Positions 38,301 through 58,300 of a stretch of DNA of 64,000 nucleotides are shown piece by piece (position 1 is the first letter of the stretch; each line of letters begins with the position of its first letter). The translations under genes and the position numbers were made by a program. Below the pieces are notes generated by a model, which saw only the letters and a program-made list of their open reading frames with translations, was not told the origin of the DNA and did not search any database. The stretch is from Hirudo medicinalis (Eukaryota; Annelida; Clitellata; Hirudinida; Hirudinidae), in contig MPNW01000282.1 of NCBI GenBank assembly GCA_011800805.1, positions 1 to 64,000 on the forward strand. Reading direction: 5' to 3'.

Positions 38301-40044
38301 CTTGTACAAAATCTACGACAGTCTCATCCATCCTCTTCCGATCCAACTGGAGTACCTCATGTCCCCCGATAAGTTGGAAGATGACTTTCTCCTGGCATCT
38401 CCTATTAATACAGAGTCCATCGCTTCCTTGATCACCAATCCGAAGGTGGAAAGCAATGAAATGGGACTCGATCAGCTCCTTCAGATGGAAAAACAAACCA
38501 GGTGAGAAGCTCGAGTGTACATTGTTATAATGGATGGGAGTTGTAGCATGCTTAGAAGGTTGCATTCCTGCAAGAGTCAGTATGAGCAACAGTCGTTGTA
38601 TGTTAGCTTTTGTAAGTTCAATTTAAAAATTAAGTTTATTTAAGTTAATTATTTATTAAAATTGTACAATGAAGTGTTGAGATGCCCAATTGATTTTAGC
38701 ACCTAGATTTTCATCTTAGTTAAATTAAATCAACGTCATTGTTCTAATTAGTTTGCAATCGTTTAATCAGGTTATCGAGTAAGAATCAGAGGAGTATTTC
38801 TTTCACACAGGCACCTCGCATGAAAATAGAACTACCCTCTAAGAAGGCTCCACAAGTAGGATGGCCTTAAAAAATGTTTGAATACGAAAAGAATATTCAA
38901 CGATGCATTTAAAATTTTAGCAGCAGAGAAGGTCTGAGAGAATAGCAGGCAGTACAAAGCTCCTTGGCAATGAGGGTCGGTATTTAAATATCACCTAAAT
39001 TATCATAATTATTATATTGTCGTCACGTGCTTAACCATTGTTGCTTTTCAATCAGAGAAAGATCACAAGTCAAAGGTCAGAAGGTCTCTTTTCAACGACA
39101 ACAGGTCTCCGGAACCTTCTCCTAACAAGAAGCATCGGACGCCAGTCAAAAGTGAGAATTGACAGTCGAAGCGCTCCACAAATGATTTCATCTGACTTCG
39201 TTGATTCAATTTAGCGATGCCTGCACATTACGTGCTGAAGACGAAACAAGTGAAGGAAACGCCGGTCGGTAGACAAGGGGTCAGCCGTTATTTGAGGAAA
39301 CAGGAAAAGTTGCTGCAAAATCTGAGTTCTTCAGACGTCACTTTCGTTGAAGAAACACCGGAGAAGGATTCGGGAGGTTGGTACAAATTGTTGGTAGGAG
39401 CATCACTTTGTTGACATTAACAGCAATTAATGAGCAGATATTATTGATATTATACATCATTTATTCATTCATTGAATTAACTTTTTTTATCAGTTGATGC
39501 ATCGTTCACTCAGCCAGAAGCCAAACTAGACATTTCTGCCTCATTCTACTCCACCAAGCACATGACTGCAAGATTTGCACATTTAGAAAAGAGGATGACA
39601 GAAACCAGGCCAGAATTCTTAGAGCAGATTCCAGTTCAGTTATCTTTAAGTCAGGTGGCACAGCCTCTAAAATCACCGAAAAGGAGAGTGACCGCGCGGA
39701 TGCTCTTTGGTTCTCCCGTCAGCCCGAGCCCCCAAAAGTCCGTCCTGAAGACAATTGTCGAAGAAAAAATGGATTACTCTGGCAAAACTCACAAGTCACC
39801 CCAGAGTCCACCATTCAGAAGTCCAAGGAGACAACAACAAACATTCAAAACCCCTGAAAATGTGAAGTCTCCCAAAACTAAAGACATGCCCGAAAAGTTG
39901 TTAAAGGTGCGAAGGGCCATTCTGATGACACCAAGTCCGACCAGGAAATCTTCGGGCCCTAAAATTACTTCTCCAAAGTCTCTTGGCCTTAGGACACCAA
40001 GCCCTCGAAAATTGACAGCTGCCAACACACCGAGAAAGTCTTAG
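35346..40044 (+). CDS. TICRR: Treslin (TopBP1-interacting replication initiator)
   Basis: Treslin, the animal Sld3 counterpart, couples CDK activity to origin firing by binding TopBP1. Sixteen in-phase exons give 956 residues: 35346-35524, 35841-36210, 36294-36498, 36563-36648, 36761-36935, 37053-37274, 37398-37570, 37637-37746, 37840-37933, 38049-38131, 38277-38501, 38771-38855, 38921-38975, 39056-39151, 39215-39376, 39494-40044. The Sld3-Treslin domain begins LKTKEDLLEFLHKMYEK and continues through VVAMLRTMSFIKDTNFLSMF. Then come KVRRSLFNDNRSPEPSPNKK and two CDK sites, KETPVGRQ (T735) and VEETPEKD (T767). DISASFYS and a tail rich in SP/TP follow. Human Treslin is about 1,900 residues; the N-terminal von Willebrand-A-like region seems absent, so the start at 35346 is uncertain. 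Confidence 0.9.
35568..35620 (+). repeat. 53-bp dispersed repeat, copy 2
   Basis: Identical to 13669-13721 and in the same orientation. It lies in the first Treslin intron, 44 bp after the donor at 35524. Confidence 0.85.
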
Positions 40045-40600
40045 ACTCTAAATTGGTTCTTATAAATAGAGATTGCATTTTATCTAATTTATTTGGGTGG
40101 TCACCCACATATGACCACTGTAAATTTGTAACTGCTGTAACAATTATTTTAAATAATCTTTGAAATCAACTTTGGACGAATAATCTTCATGGATATTTAT
40201 TTTCAACCTATTTATAAGATGGTTAACAAATTAAGCCATTCTCATGCCTAAGGAAATGAACAAATTGTTTTGAAAAGTTATCACAGACAAAAAATGGTCT
40301 AAAATAACTAAGCTACAATCATGTCTGGTTCTCAAAAAGAATTATAAAATAAGGTTTTCAACCTAAAAACAAAAATCAGAGATCAAAATGTTATGCAGTA
40401 AATGAGATTAGAGATCAATCAACAGATGATATCGAAGTTGTAATGTTCCTAGTTTTGATATTGTGATATGCTGCTTAGTTTCGTGTCGAGCGTGTCTAAA
40501 AGCAGCAAATAGAAAATTAATTTAGTTTGTTCAGCTTTAAAATGAAAGTTTGGTGTAAAAAAGAATGCAGGCAGAAAGATCTGCATTTGAGATTGGTCAG
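40045..40600. other. Tail-to-tail spacer, Treslin / ABHD8
   Basis: 556 bp between convergent stop codons, AT-rich. I see no gene in it; it must hold both 3' UTRs. Confidence 0.5.
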
Positions 40601-42225
40601 TCACACTGTGCTGTCTGCAGTCATCAACTTGTCTCTGAGTTGGGAGTTTATCTTGATGGCAGAATTAAACTTGGAGAGACTTTTGGAGAGAAATTTCCAA
40701 ATGATGGAGTTTGTCTGACCTGGAGCCTCCAGCATCACCATGTGACCACTGTCTTCCACAAAAACTAATTCAGATCCATGGATTGTCTGAAGATTCAGAA
40801 TTATGGTAAACCCAATTAATTGAGCCACGAGAGGTAATTATTAAGACAAATTATTTATGTAAAATAGCGGAAAAGTAAACCGATCGAAATGAACAAATTA
40901 TTTGGGCTAATGCAGGAGATTATTATAATTCTTACTTTAAATAATTCAATCTATCAGCTTCCATTAAAATCTAACATTTTCCATGAGAAGGGCATCAGAG
41001 GAAGGTATGAGTCTGTCTCGTTTTCCATGGATGAGAAGTGTCGGGCACGTGATCCAAGAATAATAGTCCATCCCACCAGCATCCCACTTCTGACCTTTGA
41101 AGGTGTTTTTGAGAACGTACATTGGACAACCGACGGCAGCTTTTTGACATGCATTCAGTTTGTCTGGCCTCTCAAATGACCGGCTAAATAAAATGAATTC
41201 ACAAAGCAAATGTACACATTTACAAAGGTAAAAGGTTAAAAACGTCCATTCCTGACTTGACAAATGAAATATACAATTATTGAAAGAATAACTTAGGATA
41301 ATGACTATTAATATTCCCAGATGTTAAGGAAAGCCATTGTTTGTACCTCAAAAACCCTCGAAAAATGCAAGGCCTGAGAAAATTGAGGATACACATCGGG
41401 AGACAAAAAATGCCCCCTTGAGGACCAAGTGGGAATGGTCCACCACCACTGACCATGATCAGACTGTGCACCAAGTTCGACCGAGACCTTGTCACGACAG
41501 CTGCAAAACTGCTCCTGAGCACGAATATTCATTTTGCAGAAACATATCTTTAAGTGTTGTTATTAGTTAATTTTCAGCAATATCACAAACCCATACGAGT
41601 GACCAGCCAGAACATTCATGGGCATGCTGTATTTATCAAAGACTGCCAGAACATCACTTGACATTTCATCAAAATGGTAGGCACCGCTTTCCAAAGGAGC
41701 GCAACTCAAGCCGTGGCCGATAAAATCCATGGCAACAATAGTAAAACCAAGGTTGTTGAAAAATAATATTTGCGGAGACCAGACTTTAAACTCTCCTCCA
41801 ACCCCATGAAGAAAAAATATGGCTGTCTGCTTTATAATATCCTCATGCAATGAACCATCTTGTGCTGTTATTCTCAAATAACTTTTTCTGGTCATTTCAG
41901 GAGATGGATCAGCAGCAAAATTTATGGAATAGTGAAGGGGAATGTCCACATTTGTTTTCATTTTATTCCTCTTTCTAGATGTTTCTTGATAGCAACCAGT
42001 TGCTGAAGAGTCAATTTTTACTGAGCCTGGAATGTAGCAGATCCTAAGATTCCTACCTGGTCTTATCTCAACCACCTGACAAAATTCATCCAATTGAGAG
42101 CAACATCCTGACAAATTTATGCTTTTATCTATTTCTGATGATTTTGTCGCGCTCGAATGTTGAAGCTCTGCTGTGCTTGAAGCAAAAGATTCATTGAAAG
42201 TTACTTCGCTTACACTTTCATCCAT
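40601..42225 (-). CDS. ABHD8: Alpha/beta-hydrolase domain protein 8
   Basis: A serine-hydrolase-fold protein of the ABHD8 family; its physiological substrate is not established. Four exons: 41591-42225, 41347-41514, 40976-41183, 40601-40786, giving 398 residues (human 439). The family N-terminal motif appears as VVEIRPGRNLRICY. The oxyanion loop is FLHGVGGEFKVW. The nucleophile elbow is AGHSYG; its last Gly codon is split by the first intron. The acid is in HGKRDRLIP and the catalytic His in VEDSGHMVMLEAPGQTNSI. All triad positions are present, so an active fold is expected. It shares a 396-bp divergent promoter with ERCC8. Confidence 0.95.
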
Positions 42226-42621
42226 TACTGCACTATAACTAACTGCAGTTAATAACTTCTTTGTTATATCGAATTTTGACTAGCAACTTCATAATTAAAT
42301 TAACAATGTTAAAGCAGCTCTTACTTTACATTGCAACCTTTAAATTGTTAAGTACAAATGTACGAAACTTAATGCCGAATACAACCGGTCTATTTGCTAA
42401 AACACGATTTTTCAAAATTGGCTGCTATGAAGATTGGTTTCGATATATATTTATTGCAGTTTATCTTAAACAAAATTAATATTGTCAGAAGACATGTTAT
42501 TTAAAATGTTGATATCAAGAAATATTTGTTAAATACAATTTTCACTTTTAGCCATTTGTTTACTATAGTGTAATGTTGTTGTTAAAGAAAAGTTAACTAC
42601 AATTTTAATATTGAGTTTTAA
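42226..42621. promoter_or_regulatory. Compact bidirectional promoter, ABHD8 / ERCC8
   Basis: Only 396 bp separate the ABHD8 start (42225, minus) from the ERCC8 start (42622, plus), including both 5' UTRs. A 72-codon + ORF at 42261-42479 has no support and is treated as chance. Confidence 0.5.
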
Positions 42622-44363
42622 ATGCTGCCCTTGATATTCTCTAGAGAAATTGGTTTAACTTCTTCGAGTTCTTTTAATGAATTCGTTCGAAAATCCCGCA
42701 CCAAGAATTTAGAACTTAGCCAAAATATAGATTTTGAACCAATTCACCCGTCAACTATTAATTCTTGTGACTTAGACTTTAATGAAGAGAGATAGTTAGT
42801 TTGTATTATTTATCAGTTGTTGTCACGAATTTATGTTTCTTTTTTTAAAGCCTATTATCTGGGAGCGGAAAGGGTACAATTGCAATCCATGATTTACATT
42901 TACTGTCAAGTAGTCATCAACACACGTTCAAAACGGTGAGCAATATAGGCCTAACACACAAACAAAGGCACAGCCATGCAGTCAGCAGAGTTCAATGGTA
43001 CCCACAAGATACAGGTGTTTTCACATCAAGTGGGATGGACAAGTTTATCAAGATATGGGACACCAATGAATCTTGTGTAGGTGCATAGACTGTGCTTCTT
43101 TTGATGTTTAGATTGTCATGCAGAGGAATAATGAGTCTTTGCACTTGAAGGTTGTTTCAGAATTCAGTTTCTTGGACCAAGTGCACTGCCACAAAATGTC
43201 CAAGTCTCTTTTGCTCATAGCCATTGCTTGTGAGAATGACAAAATCCAGTTGCTAGATCTCAAATCTAATTCTTCAACTCACAAATTGACTGGACATTAC
43301 AAAAAAGCAGTAATGGATGTCTGCTGGTCCCCCCAAAATGATTATCATCTCATATCAGCAGGGTTGCTAAATCGTTTGATTTTCTTTTTTTTTTTTAATT
43401 TGTATTTTGAATGAATGTATTTTTTATGCAAATCTAGGAAAGATGGAAAGGTGATTTTATGGGATATCAGGAAAGCCAAAAGTTGTTGCTTCATGTTCGA
43501 CAGGCATAACGCCCAAACTTCGGCAAACCCAGCATCTGGTAAGTAAATCAATATTCCAAATATCTGGTACTTAGTTCGAAAAATTGTTTATGGATGTCTT
43601 GATAATTGGAAAAATGCTTCAAACAAGGCAAATCTATCAGAAGACCTTTTGTAACAAATTATCACTTCTTCTGTTCAGCGAACACTGCTCACGACGGTGC
43701 GGTGAACGGACTCTCCGTTTTGCCAGATGGCAATCACTTTTTGAGTTTCGGCACAGATAATTGCGTCAGGCTCTGGAATGTTAAAACCGGAAGGAACGTC
43801 CTTTGCAATTACGGAAAAGTCGGCAACTCGTCCAAGATGAATCTCACCATCGCTTGCACGGAATCATTTGCCTTCATTCCGTCGGACAAGAACATTTTCA
43901 TACTCGACATTTTCGGAGGCTTGTCTGAATATTGTTCATTTTTTGTTTTAGTTTTAAGCGAAGTTTGTTTTGTTAAGTTTTTGCACGAGGAAACGTCTTG
44001 TTAACCGTATTTTTAATTGTGATAGCTTTGACATGCATTATTGCATCGTATTATATTAATAAATAAATGATTTTACATCACTAATTTTTTTAATTACATC
44101 ACTAATTTTATTAATTACTCTATTTAATTTTGTAAGGTTGCCAGGTGAAGACCCTAAGAGGTCATTTGGATCATGTCAATTGCTGCGTCTACAAATCCGA
44201 ATCGCAAGAGCTTATATCGAGTTCAAAAGACAGAAGTATTCTTCATTGGTCCAACAAAGGTGGTTATTCTTATAAAGATTTAATTGAAGCAGAAGGACCA
44301 AAACCTCCCAATATTCCCACAAACCCATTATTGATGGATAATTGGAGTGACGAGGAAGCATGA
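42622..44363 (+). CDS. ERCC8: DNA excision repair protein ERCC8 (CSA)
   Basis: CSA, the WD40 substrate receptor of the CUL4-DDB1 ligase in transcription-coupled repair. Six exons: 42622-42794, 42851-43080, 43161-43362, 43438-43538, 43679-43918, 44137-44363, giving 390 residues (human 396). Diagnostic blocks are RVQWYPQDTGVFTSSGMDKF followed by IKIWDTN, LTGHYKKAVMDVCWSPQNDY, SANTAHDGAVNGL, FGTDNCVRLWN, LCNYGKVGNSSKMNLTIAC, LRGHLDHVNCCVYKSESQEL and the end NWSDEEA. Exon 5 seems to use a GC donor (GGAG|GCTTGT). Exon 2 to 3 could alternatively pass through an extra segment at 43112 or so, so that junction is less certain. Confidence 0.96.
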
Positions 44364-45403
44364 TCGACATTTCACGAGAAATACGCAATGATTATTAGTG
44401 ATCCTTCTCACCACATCATCGGCGATAAGTTTCAATGGTTTTAACCAACCCTCACATCAACGTTAGCGATTGGAGACCAAAAAGGAGAGACATTTTACTT
44501 TCTAACCATAGTTACGGCGATCCATTTGCTCATTTTGTGACGTTTGTATTCTTTTGAACAATTATGAAGACCATTTTTGTTGCCGACGTAACGCTAAGTT
44601 CGTGAATCGAGTGGGGGACCTAACTGCTGACGAAGTAGATACTGCTGGGATACCAAACCGGATTAAATTAGAATTTTTTCGATACTGGATTGTTGCGTTT
44701 TTACGAAACTTTTTACTTTTTAGTTTTTATGAAACTTTTTAGCTGCTGCTAACCCATCATCGCTTAGCTCCCCCTAAAATAATATTACATGGCCTCAGAA
44801 GGCGACTGAGCTGATGAAGAGGAATCAAACGAGTCAGAGACAGGTGGCTAATTAGTTAATTCATTAACAGGAAGCAGAACAGACCGCCACACGTTAGTTA
44901 AGCTGGGAAATTGAAAAGGAAACGAGCCCCTACAAAGGTTTCAAAAATCGAACCAAGTAACGAATCTTAACACAAAATCCAGTGAATTAAATGCTTAAGT
45001 CGTCGGCCCAACCGGAGTCAAACAAGCGCTTAGCAGTTGATCGCACGGAAGAGCACAAAAGCATAGAACGGACAACCGTTTCAGCTAAGAAATGACCGAT
45101 GAATCTACTTCCGAGAAACTATAAATGAACGCGAAACATGCTCTCATCAAAAGACGAGAGCCGAGTGCGCGCCTTTCCTTGCCCGGACGACAGACGAAGG
45201 CTGCATATCAGAAAGCTGGGGTGAAATAAAAGAGAAAACGTGAGGAGTCGCGTGGACCCTGGGTTCGATTGAACTTAGATGTAATAATCACAGTAACTCG
45301 GTACTAACAACTCTCACCAACTCATCCGACAACCGTTGTAACAGCATATCTGACGTAACAAAAAAGCCACAAACGGAAGATTCAACAACGACTTCGGACA
45401 GAG
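44364..45403. other. Tail-to-tail spacer, ERCC8 / MMP
   Basis: About 1 kb between convergent stop codons. No gene recognised. Confidence 0.5.
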
Positions 45404-52459
<7,056 letters not shown>

Positions 52460-55323
52460 ACTAGGTGAATGCGAGAATTAATAAAGATTTTAATGCAAAT
52501 ATCGCCTAACGACAACCAATGAACGTGAATCGGGCAAGAAAGAAGATTTCATGAGATGCGTGTTCAACCGAGACAACAAAGAACGTCCAACGTTATATCG
52601 ACGTGAAAAGATCGATGATCGGAAAAAGTAATTCGTCACTGGGGCTTCCCCCACAACCTGCTACAATTCATCGCCTCAGCACAAGAAACGTGTCGAAGGA
52701 TTGCACTCGAAAACATTTTCAGTAGGTCACCAGTTTCTCTCATTGCTTCATCCAGAAATTGGATCCCGGGGTTAAAGACTGGCTTTCGTCGACCTCAAGG
52801 GATTTGATTTATAAATGGCTTGCCTCGGGCGACCATTTACGATGGGTGCAGGGGCTCGGGTTGTTTTCATTTAATATTTTGTGTCCATTACCTTGCATCT
52901 CTTTTGATTTATTCCACTGCAGAGGAAGAAGATAAACTCGGGGTTTTGGGACTGAATTAGTTACTGGATCGCCATGTTTTATTGCGGTGGCGTGTTCGCG
53001 TATCGATCAAGTATGGAACCGTTTATTGTTGTCTTTCTCATCGATAATTACTACCTTCTTTGTTCTCGAAAAGGCGTTCAAGTCTCATGTCCAACTCATC
53101 GGTACTGCGCTATGGTGAATCACAATGGTCGAGAGGCAGATTGTTAAGTTGCTATCAATGAATGGCCTCTTTATGTAAACGCCACGCGGGAAATATTTTA
53201 TGTAACTCCATTCATCTTTTAAGAGCACAGTAAAATGGTCGATTTTATTATTCAGATTTGAAAAGTTTTTCAGTCGTTTTTAGAAAGCGTTTTGATATAT
53301 TCTTCAAAATTCGACATAATCATAAAATCATAAAAATAATGCTTATGTCATTTTTATATCATTATAGCATCCATTATCTGAAATCCATTAAGGCTTTTTC
53401 TCAGCACTGTTAAAGATAAACATGGTTTGAATAAGACAAATGACTGGCATCATTAACAAAAAAATCTGATTAAAACATCTCTTGGGAAACATGCATATAG
53501 GCATCACAGATCAACTTATTTATCTATTTGCCAAATTTTATTTAAGACATGCAAACACTGACAAAGTTGAAATCAAGAATTTAATTTAAGGCACTAACCT
53601 GATCTGTGTGAGTATCCTCAACCCTTTTGAGAGGCAACTGAATGATAAAAGTTCACAATTTCAATAAATTGATTTAAAAATTCAACTTTTTTCAAATGAT
53701 GTTTTACAAAATAATTGACACATTTTAGAGCATTAAATTTTGTAATTCCAGTGACATTCAAGCACAATAATGTTTACTTAATCGATGAGCATATCTGTGA
53801 TTGAGTTTACTAATAAAATGTGAATTGTATTTGTAAAATGTAATAATTCTCTTACTTAATTTCGTTGGTCTGTATCACCCTGCCCTGCGAATCCTTACTA
53901 CATTAGTCTAGTAGCCGGAGTGAAGTCCAACTTCTGGATAAGCGAGACGCAAATAATATTTAAAATACCCTTTAAAAAAACTTTTAGCAATTACCCGCCA
54001 AATTAATTCAATAATTAAATGTTATTTCAAGATAGACAACGGAAGTATGTCTCTCGATCCAAAACAAGCACCGATGTTCGTATCATCAAGCTGCTAAGTG
54101 AAAGCTTACAAGTAGGAATTGTCTCAAACCGCAGACAATTTCTTTAATTTTGAACAATTTTAATTATCATATCACAAATTTGCATTTATTTTTTGAGTAA
54201 ATTTATAATAAAATTGTTTGAGGAAATTTAATTTCTAGTTGCAATTAAGTTTTTAGTACTTAGGTTACGTTTTATTCCTGGATTCCTCAGGTGATTGCTC
54301 ACTCCTGTTTACAATATTGGAGAGTAGATCTTCCAATGTAGAAGAGTGTCGTTCTTCTGTAATTAGGTTCCAATTCTAATTTCAACTTCCACGTGTAAAG
54401 AAGTTAAATAAAATCAAACATTGAACCATTAAATTATAATTTTTCCTTCAAGTGTAATATATAATAGGTACCATAACGAATCATTAGTTTTTTTTTAAGC
54501 TTAAGCGTTTATTTGGATTGCTCCTAAAATAACAACGAACAAAGAATAGTAAGAAAAAAATCGCAAAAGCCAAAAACGAAAATTTGCCGAATATCAAGCA
54601 TTGTCAATCCCATTTTTTTGTCAAATCTGCGCACTAAAATACTTCGCTTTCAAACTTCACTAAGGCCAATGAACCACAGAAAACTTGGCTTGTGCTTTTC
54701 CACCAATGACGTCGTATCAACTTTTTGCAGGGGGAATGGCATACCATCGCACTTCATCCGATGACCTATGACCTTTACATGCTTTTCACCAAGAGTCAGG
54801 GGAAACAGACATCGGCCAATTACCCCCCTACGTCCGTTTTCCATCAATAAACTAATCACATGAACATGCCGAAACAAATGTTGTCTGAATGACTTTTTGA
54901 TATTGGTGACCGTCAGAAATGGTGTTTGAGATATTTCATTAAAATTGCAAAATGCAGCGAACGATAACCACTTTGTTCTTTTTATTGGGACTGCAAATTC
55001 TTCCCTTCAACCAAGTTCAAACGAAGCATGAAATGAACCCAATTTCAAGTGGCTCCTGTATTACTTTGAATACTCATGGACGAATCAGATACGCTTGCAA
55101 TATTTTCTAAGTTTTTAAATAGAGATTTAGGTTATTTTTTTTATCCACTTAATGTAACATTTTACTTTAAAATCTGAAAAAAAATGAAAATACCGAAAAT
55201 ACTCTTAAAGATAAAAAGCCATTAATATTTCGACCTGAAAATTGAAAAGACAAAGAATTCTTCGCCTTATGGTATAGATGGAGCACGATCGATTGTAAAG
55301 GTGGGTTACCGAGCAGTAGTGGG
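52460..55323. other. Divergent spacer, MMP / MGAT5
   Basis: 2.9 kb between outward-facing start codons, with no coding sequence I can support. It presumably contains both promoters and 5' UTR exons. Confidence 0.5.
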
Positions 55324-58300
55324 ATGTTTCGGAACGTGCCCTTAAGAATAAGAAGGGACATAAGTTATAAAGTCATCACCTTAATTGCACTTGTGATTTG
55401 CGCACTTCATTTGATTACTCTCTCGCCATATTTTGATGATGAGGGTGAGGATAGTTCGATCCAGGAGGGAATCCCAGCCACAGGTACGTTTATTGAAGAA
55501 CCGATTGTCTTCAGTCGTTATGAACGTTCCATAAGCTATTTTATAAATATAATGATATACATGTATTTCATAAATATAATGATTTAGTTTACTGTGTGTT
55601 AATATAAAATTTAAAGGACACAAAGAATCATTTTTATGAGAAATTATTTGCAGAGCTTATTGAAATTTGGACTTAAGAAGTTAAGCATAATTTTATTTTA
55701 AATGACCCAGTTGCAGGGACGTTATTAAGCTTTTCCCAGGAGGGGGCCCAGGGGTGCAAACACTTGTACAGCTTGAGGATATGACCTTTTTTTTGCTTCT
55801 AGCCAAATGTCAGGTGGGCAACAGGATTCAGGTTGGCGTTGCCCCCATCCAAATGACATCCCTACCAAATTGTAGCTATAAAAAGAGTGCATAATTATGT
55901 AAAGGCAGAAAATGGCTCACTTTGAAATTTACTCTTTACCAAAACATATGAATTTCTGTGCAGTGATTGGTTAAAGCTTGTTTTAACATCTCTTGGTTCA
56001 ATAAGACAAAATCTTAAAAAATATAAAGGGTTTTTTTTTTATATTAATCATAAAGTTGGTTTTTATGATGTTAAACTGCAAACATATTGAAAAACTTTAT
56101 TTTGAAAAAAGTACTCATTCATAAATTTTGGTTCAGAAAGATCTTAGAATAGGTTTAATTAAGTAATTTAATTTCAACTTGGCTTTCCATTTTATGTTTG
56201 AAGTGTAAAACTTACATTTGGAAACAGGTGATTTCCAGTGGTTTATGAGGAATGCACCAGTGTCAGTTCCAATCGAAGATGCCGACAGTCTTAGCCTCAA
56301 CTATGTATCGCTTTCGCGGCCACAAAAGGAAAATGAGCGTTTTTTCAACAATTTGTTTAATAGTCATCATTTTTGGTGGATATCAGCAAGAGTTCAAAAA
56401 CTGTGGCCAGAATTTGAGCAATTTGCAGCTGAATTCAAAGGAAATTGTTCAAACTCACCTAAACTTAAAGTATGCGTTTTTAAATTTTAAGCAATACCAT
56501 TTTGTTGTCAAACTATTTGATTAATACCGATCGCGAAACCTAATTTTTGTTTATCGACGTCAACAGATTTTAATGCTACCCGGGGTTTTGGCGTTCACGA
56601 ATTTTGCATCTCGAGAAGCGATCAAAAGAGGAGGACCGCTCGGCGAACTCGCCCAATGGGCCGATTTGATTGCCGGATGCATTTCGCTTTGTCACTACAT
56701 CAACATCGAGATAAACTTCAAGTTGGCCGATGACTTGTGAGGACGACTTGGCTTTGTGAATAATATTTGTCGACTCAGATTCAAAATTTCAAGCTCACAT
56801 CTGGTTCTCAATGGCTGTTGGTTTTTCAAGACCTTTTTGAACTGCTTGGCAATATAATTACATGCTTCCCATAATTATATAAGCATGTGATAGTGGTTTA
56901 ATTGAGCATAATTATGGGCATTATTATTTAAATATGGTCTGGACTCACTCCCTTAGGACCGACCCTCGAGCCGACGGCATTTTACTTTTCTGTTGATATT
57001 TAACGTGCATATTTACTTGTTCGGCTCAATAAAAAATAAAATAAAAAAAAATTTTTATTAGTTGACTATGAAACTTCAAAATTGAAGTTCTGGTATAAGT
57101 GGCTAAATTATCTCGTTACAGTCTAATAAGGGCAGCTGTTGACAAGGAAAACTCGAGCGGATGTACAAACAATAACATCGATTTGATCTTCACCGACATC
57201 ACAGGCATTAAAAGTTTATCTCCCCTTGTTGTCAGACTTTATAAGTCGGTGAACTGTTCTCCTAAATATGTAGTATATTTTCAAATAATACGTGCTGACT
57301 GTATTTCAGTTGATTAAGTCATTTTAAAAAATGGATTAATGAGATGTAACTCATTTTCCACAAGCCTTTACATGTTGGTTTAATGGAAATTACCTTTCAG
57401 GAATAAATTTAGAATCTCGACGTCTTCGGAACTGAGGCAGCATTCAACGACCCGGAATATTCGGAAGAACACAAGATCGCCGACCGAAGATGGGGCCTGC
57501 TCGACCTCGGCCTTAAACAATTTTACACCTTGTTTCGTTAGTGGTGCACTCGATTGTTTCTGTTCTCATTGGAAAAATTATTTTACCCGTTATTATTTAT
57601 TTATTATTGTTACTTGCTTTTGGCATCTTGATAATAATTATCTTTATAATTTTATTAAGTGAAGTGCATTGTACGATTCATTGTGAAATCATTTTAGCCC
57701 ACACTCCCGACAATTCGTTCCTGGGCTTCGTCATTTCTTCGTCAAACTTCATCGACCGTCCGAAGCAAAACTACACCTTAATTATTGGCAAAGAAGCTTC
57801 CTATTTAAAGGTTGAAGAATCACTAGCTAATAAATTTCCAAGAATGTCGTCGTGAATCGCATTTGATCGCATTCGCCGAATAATCGATTGTCGTTCGATT
57901 GTGCCAGGGCAAAATGGACTTGCTGAAAACCATCGGAGACTTTTTCCCTCTCGCGGCCACGATCCATTCGCACGCTTCGGGTCTTCTGCCAGAAGGTTCC
58001 TTGATGCTCGGAGTCGTCGATCCTTCAGAGTACGTTACCTTGCTCTCGGAAGCGAAGGTGTTACTGACGGTTTTTTTTGTTACTTTGTCCATTGGAGCAA
58101 AATATTAAAAATATTAAACCGTTGCAATTTATCTTTTCCCGAGGTTTGTCTCGGTCTGGGAGATCCGATCGAATCGCCGAGTCCGCTGCTGAGTCTTGCG
58201 GCCGGCTGCACGTTCTTGAATCCTAAGAAGAATCAGACCCTCGACAGAAAGCCCACTCACAGAAGGGTTATTTTCAAAACATTAAAATGTGCACTACAAA

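Noticed and set aside
41308..41532. 74-codon minus ORF starting MNIRAQEQFC
   Set aside because: It is a different frame of ABHD8 exon 41347-41514; the GGGPFPLGPQGG frame matches the family.
42261..42479. 72-codon + ORF between ABHD8 and ERCC8
   Set aside because: It lies in the short divergent promoter and has no recognisable domain.
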